From Acidobacteriota bacterium (lineage in GTDB: Bacteria; Acidobacteriota; Terriglobia; Terriglobales; Acidobacteriaceae): a DNA stretch of 6,548 bases. The notes below the pieces were generated by a model. It did no database searches. It was given only the letters and a program-made list of their open reading frames with translations, and had not been told where the DNA came from. The stretch covers positions 1-6,548 of the forward strand of contig JAJZDL010000164.1 in NCBI GenBank assembly GCA_021851465.1, given 5' to 3'. Made by a program: the position numbers and the translations under genes. This document shows, piece by piece, positions 5,301-6,548 of the stretch. How positions within the stretch are numbered: position 1 is the first letter of the stretch; each line of letters opens with the position of its first letter.

Positions 5301-6548
5301 CTACGGCGTCTTGGGCGCTGGAACCGGCGGCTGCGGGCTGGGGTGGGTGAGGCTGCTGGATGCGTCGATGGCGGGGGCGAGGTTTTCGCCGCGCAGAGTC
5401 ATAAGGAAGCGCATCAGTGCCTCGGTCTCCGACGGGTTGAGCGCGTTGCCGTAGGCGGGCATGTTGCCTCCGCCCTGGAGGACCTGGTGGATGATCTGGT
5501 CTTCGGTCATGCGCGATGCGATGTCGTCGAGCGCAGGGCCGCGCTGGCCGCCGTAGCCCGCCAAGGAGTGGCAGTCGCGGCATTGCTTGTCCTCAAACAC
5601 AAGCGCGCCCTGGCGCTCCAGAGGGGTGCGGTTGAGCAGGAGCTTTGGCGGGATCGGCGCGCTGCTCCAGGCGTCCATGATGGGGCTCCATGGGGTGTAT
5701 GTGCCCAGCCGTGTGAATGCGCCGAGCGCGACCGCGATGACCGAGACCAGCAGGACGGCGACCGGACGCCGCTTCCAGTGGCGTTCTCCCTCGCCGGCGA
5801 AGACTGGCAGAAGAAGCAGCACGACGATGCCGACGACCGGAGCGATCAGGATGACAGGTGTCTCCATGTAGGCCGGCAGGAATGCGAGCACCGCGTAGAT
5901 CCAGAGGAAGGCGAAGTCCGGCTTTGGCACGGTCTGGATAATGGTAGGGTCGGGCATTCCACTGGGGCCGAATGGGCCGAAGAAGAAGGCGCAGGCCATG
6001 ACGCTGAAGACGATTGCGGCGGCGAAGACCGCGTCCTTCCAGGCGGCGTCGGGCACGAAGGGGATGCCGGTTTTGGCGGTGAGCTCGCGGTACTCGCGCT
6101 GGTATGTGGAGCGGCGCACGATGCGCCCGGGCATGGGCCAGTCGCTGACGCCGTGACGCAGCACCATCCACAGATGCACTCCGACGCCCGCGAGCAGAAG
6201 GCCGGGAATGACGAAGACGTGCAGCGTGAAGAAGCGGGAGAGCGTCGCGCCGCCGACGATTGGGCCGCCCAGGAGAAGATGCACCAGAGGCGCACCGACC
6301 AGTGGCACGCGGCTGACGATGGATGCGCCAATGCCGAGGCCCCAGTATGCGTCCTGGTCGAAGCGCATTACCTGTCCGGTGAAGGCCATGCCAAGCGTGA
6401 GAAGAAGCAGGCCGACGCCGACCATCCAGGTCAGCTCACGGGGGAACTTGTACGCGCCGAAGAGGAAGACCTGCACCAGATGCAGCAGCACGATGGCGAT
6501 CATGAAGTCCGAACCCCAGCCGTGCAGCGCGCGCAGGTACCAGCCGAG
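5301..6548 (-). CDS. Cytochrome b (b6/subunit IV type) fused to C-terminal cytochrome c domain, 5' end outside window
   Basis: The frame is open to the right edge, giving 415 visible residues; the ATG at 6503 is internal because the 15 codons before it read LGWYLRALHGWGSDF, a conserved cytochrome b helix B segment. The missing part should include helix A. Visible heme b ligands are H9 and H23 in helix B (14 apart) and H110 and H125 in helix D (15 apart); the second spacing is that of cytochrome b6 rather than mitochondrial cytochrome b. A subunit IV-like part follows (about 165-280), with PDFAFLW at 210-216 where the quinol-site PEWY motif is expected. A class I cytochrome c domain follows, with heme attachment motif CRDCH (323-327, bases 5568-5582) and probable axial Met363 in NMPAYG. 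A Pro-rich tail ends the protein. It would be the quinol-oxidising core of a bc-type complex in the inner membrane, with the c domain outside receiving electrons from a Rieske protein expected just beyond the right edge. It is cotranscribed with ctaG. Confidence 0.92.
   Translation of the reverse strand, partial: LGWYLRALHGWGSDFMIAIVLLHLVQVFLFGAYKFPRELTWMVGVGLLLLTLGMAFTGQVMRFDQDAYWGLGIGASIVSRVPLVGAPLVHLLLGGPIVGGATLSRFFTLHVFVIPGLLLAGVGVHLWMVLRHGVSDWPMPGRIVRRSTYQREYRELTAKTGIPFVPDAAWKDAVFAAAIVFSVMACAFFFGPFGPSGMPDPTIIQTVPKPDFAFLWIYAVLAFLPAYMETPVILIAPVVGIVVLLLLPVFAGEGERHWKRRPVAVLLVSVIAVALGAFTRLGTYTPWSPIMDAWSSAPIPPKLLLNRTPLERQGALVFEDKQCRDCHSLAGYGGQRGPALDDIASRMTEDQIIHQVLQGGGNMPAYGNALNPSETEALMRFLMTLRGENLAPAIDASSSLTHPSPQPPVPAPKTP

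Noticed and set aside
1..6548. CRISPR arrays, tRNA or rRNA genes, phage or defence modules
   Set aside because: I saw no regularly spaced repeats, no tRNA-like cloverleaf or rRNA sequence, and no nuclease, toxin or phage protein motifs on either strand.

Overview
The window looks like ordinary chromosomal DNA from a GC-rich bacterium. The protein set fits Acidobacteriota, most likely the Acidobacteriaceae (Granulicella, Edaphobacter or Terriglobus type). This is an inference from the GC-rich coding, the fused cytochrome b / cytochrome c respiratory protein and the family mix; no rRNA or other marker gene is present to confirm it.

Layout. Bases 1-87 hold the last codons of a transposase, followed by a short inverted repeat that probably marks or lies near the right end of the insertion sequence. 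A small exported-looking cupin gene (294-836, +) follows and faces a small YtxH-type envelope/stress protein gene (884-1180, -). Next is a membrane-anchored protein with an aldose 1-epimerase fold whose two best-aligned catalytic residues appear replaced (1381-2691, +). A 323-base gap containing a plausible sigma70-type promoter leads to the trigger factor gene tig (3015-4466, +), which has an unusual histidine-rich N-terminal extension built on an 18-bp tandem repeat. Its stop codon interlocks at CTAG with the stop of a convergent gene pair on the minus strand. That pair is a caa3-type CtaG oxidase assembly protein (4463-5296) and, upstream of it in the same transcription unit, a cytochrome b protein fused to a C-terminal heme-c domain (5301-6548, running off the right edge).

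How the genes work together. The minus-strand pair at 4463-6548 is one respiratory operon. The cytochrome b/c protein is the quinol-oxidising core of a bc-type complex whose Rieske subunit is expected just beyond the right edge. The CtaG protein would help build the copper site of a terminal oxidase. Trigger factor is a housekeeping chaperone that here stands alone, without clpP or clpX directly after it. The cupin, YtxH and epimerase-like genes show no obvious shared pathway.

I do not see a clearly new multi-gene system. The observations most worth a second look are the His-rich trigger factor, the cytochrome b/c fusion with b6-like heme spacing and a PDFA sequence at the Qo motif position, and the pseudo-mutarotase.
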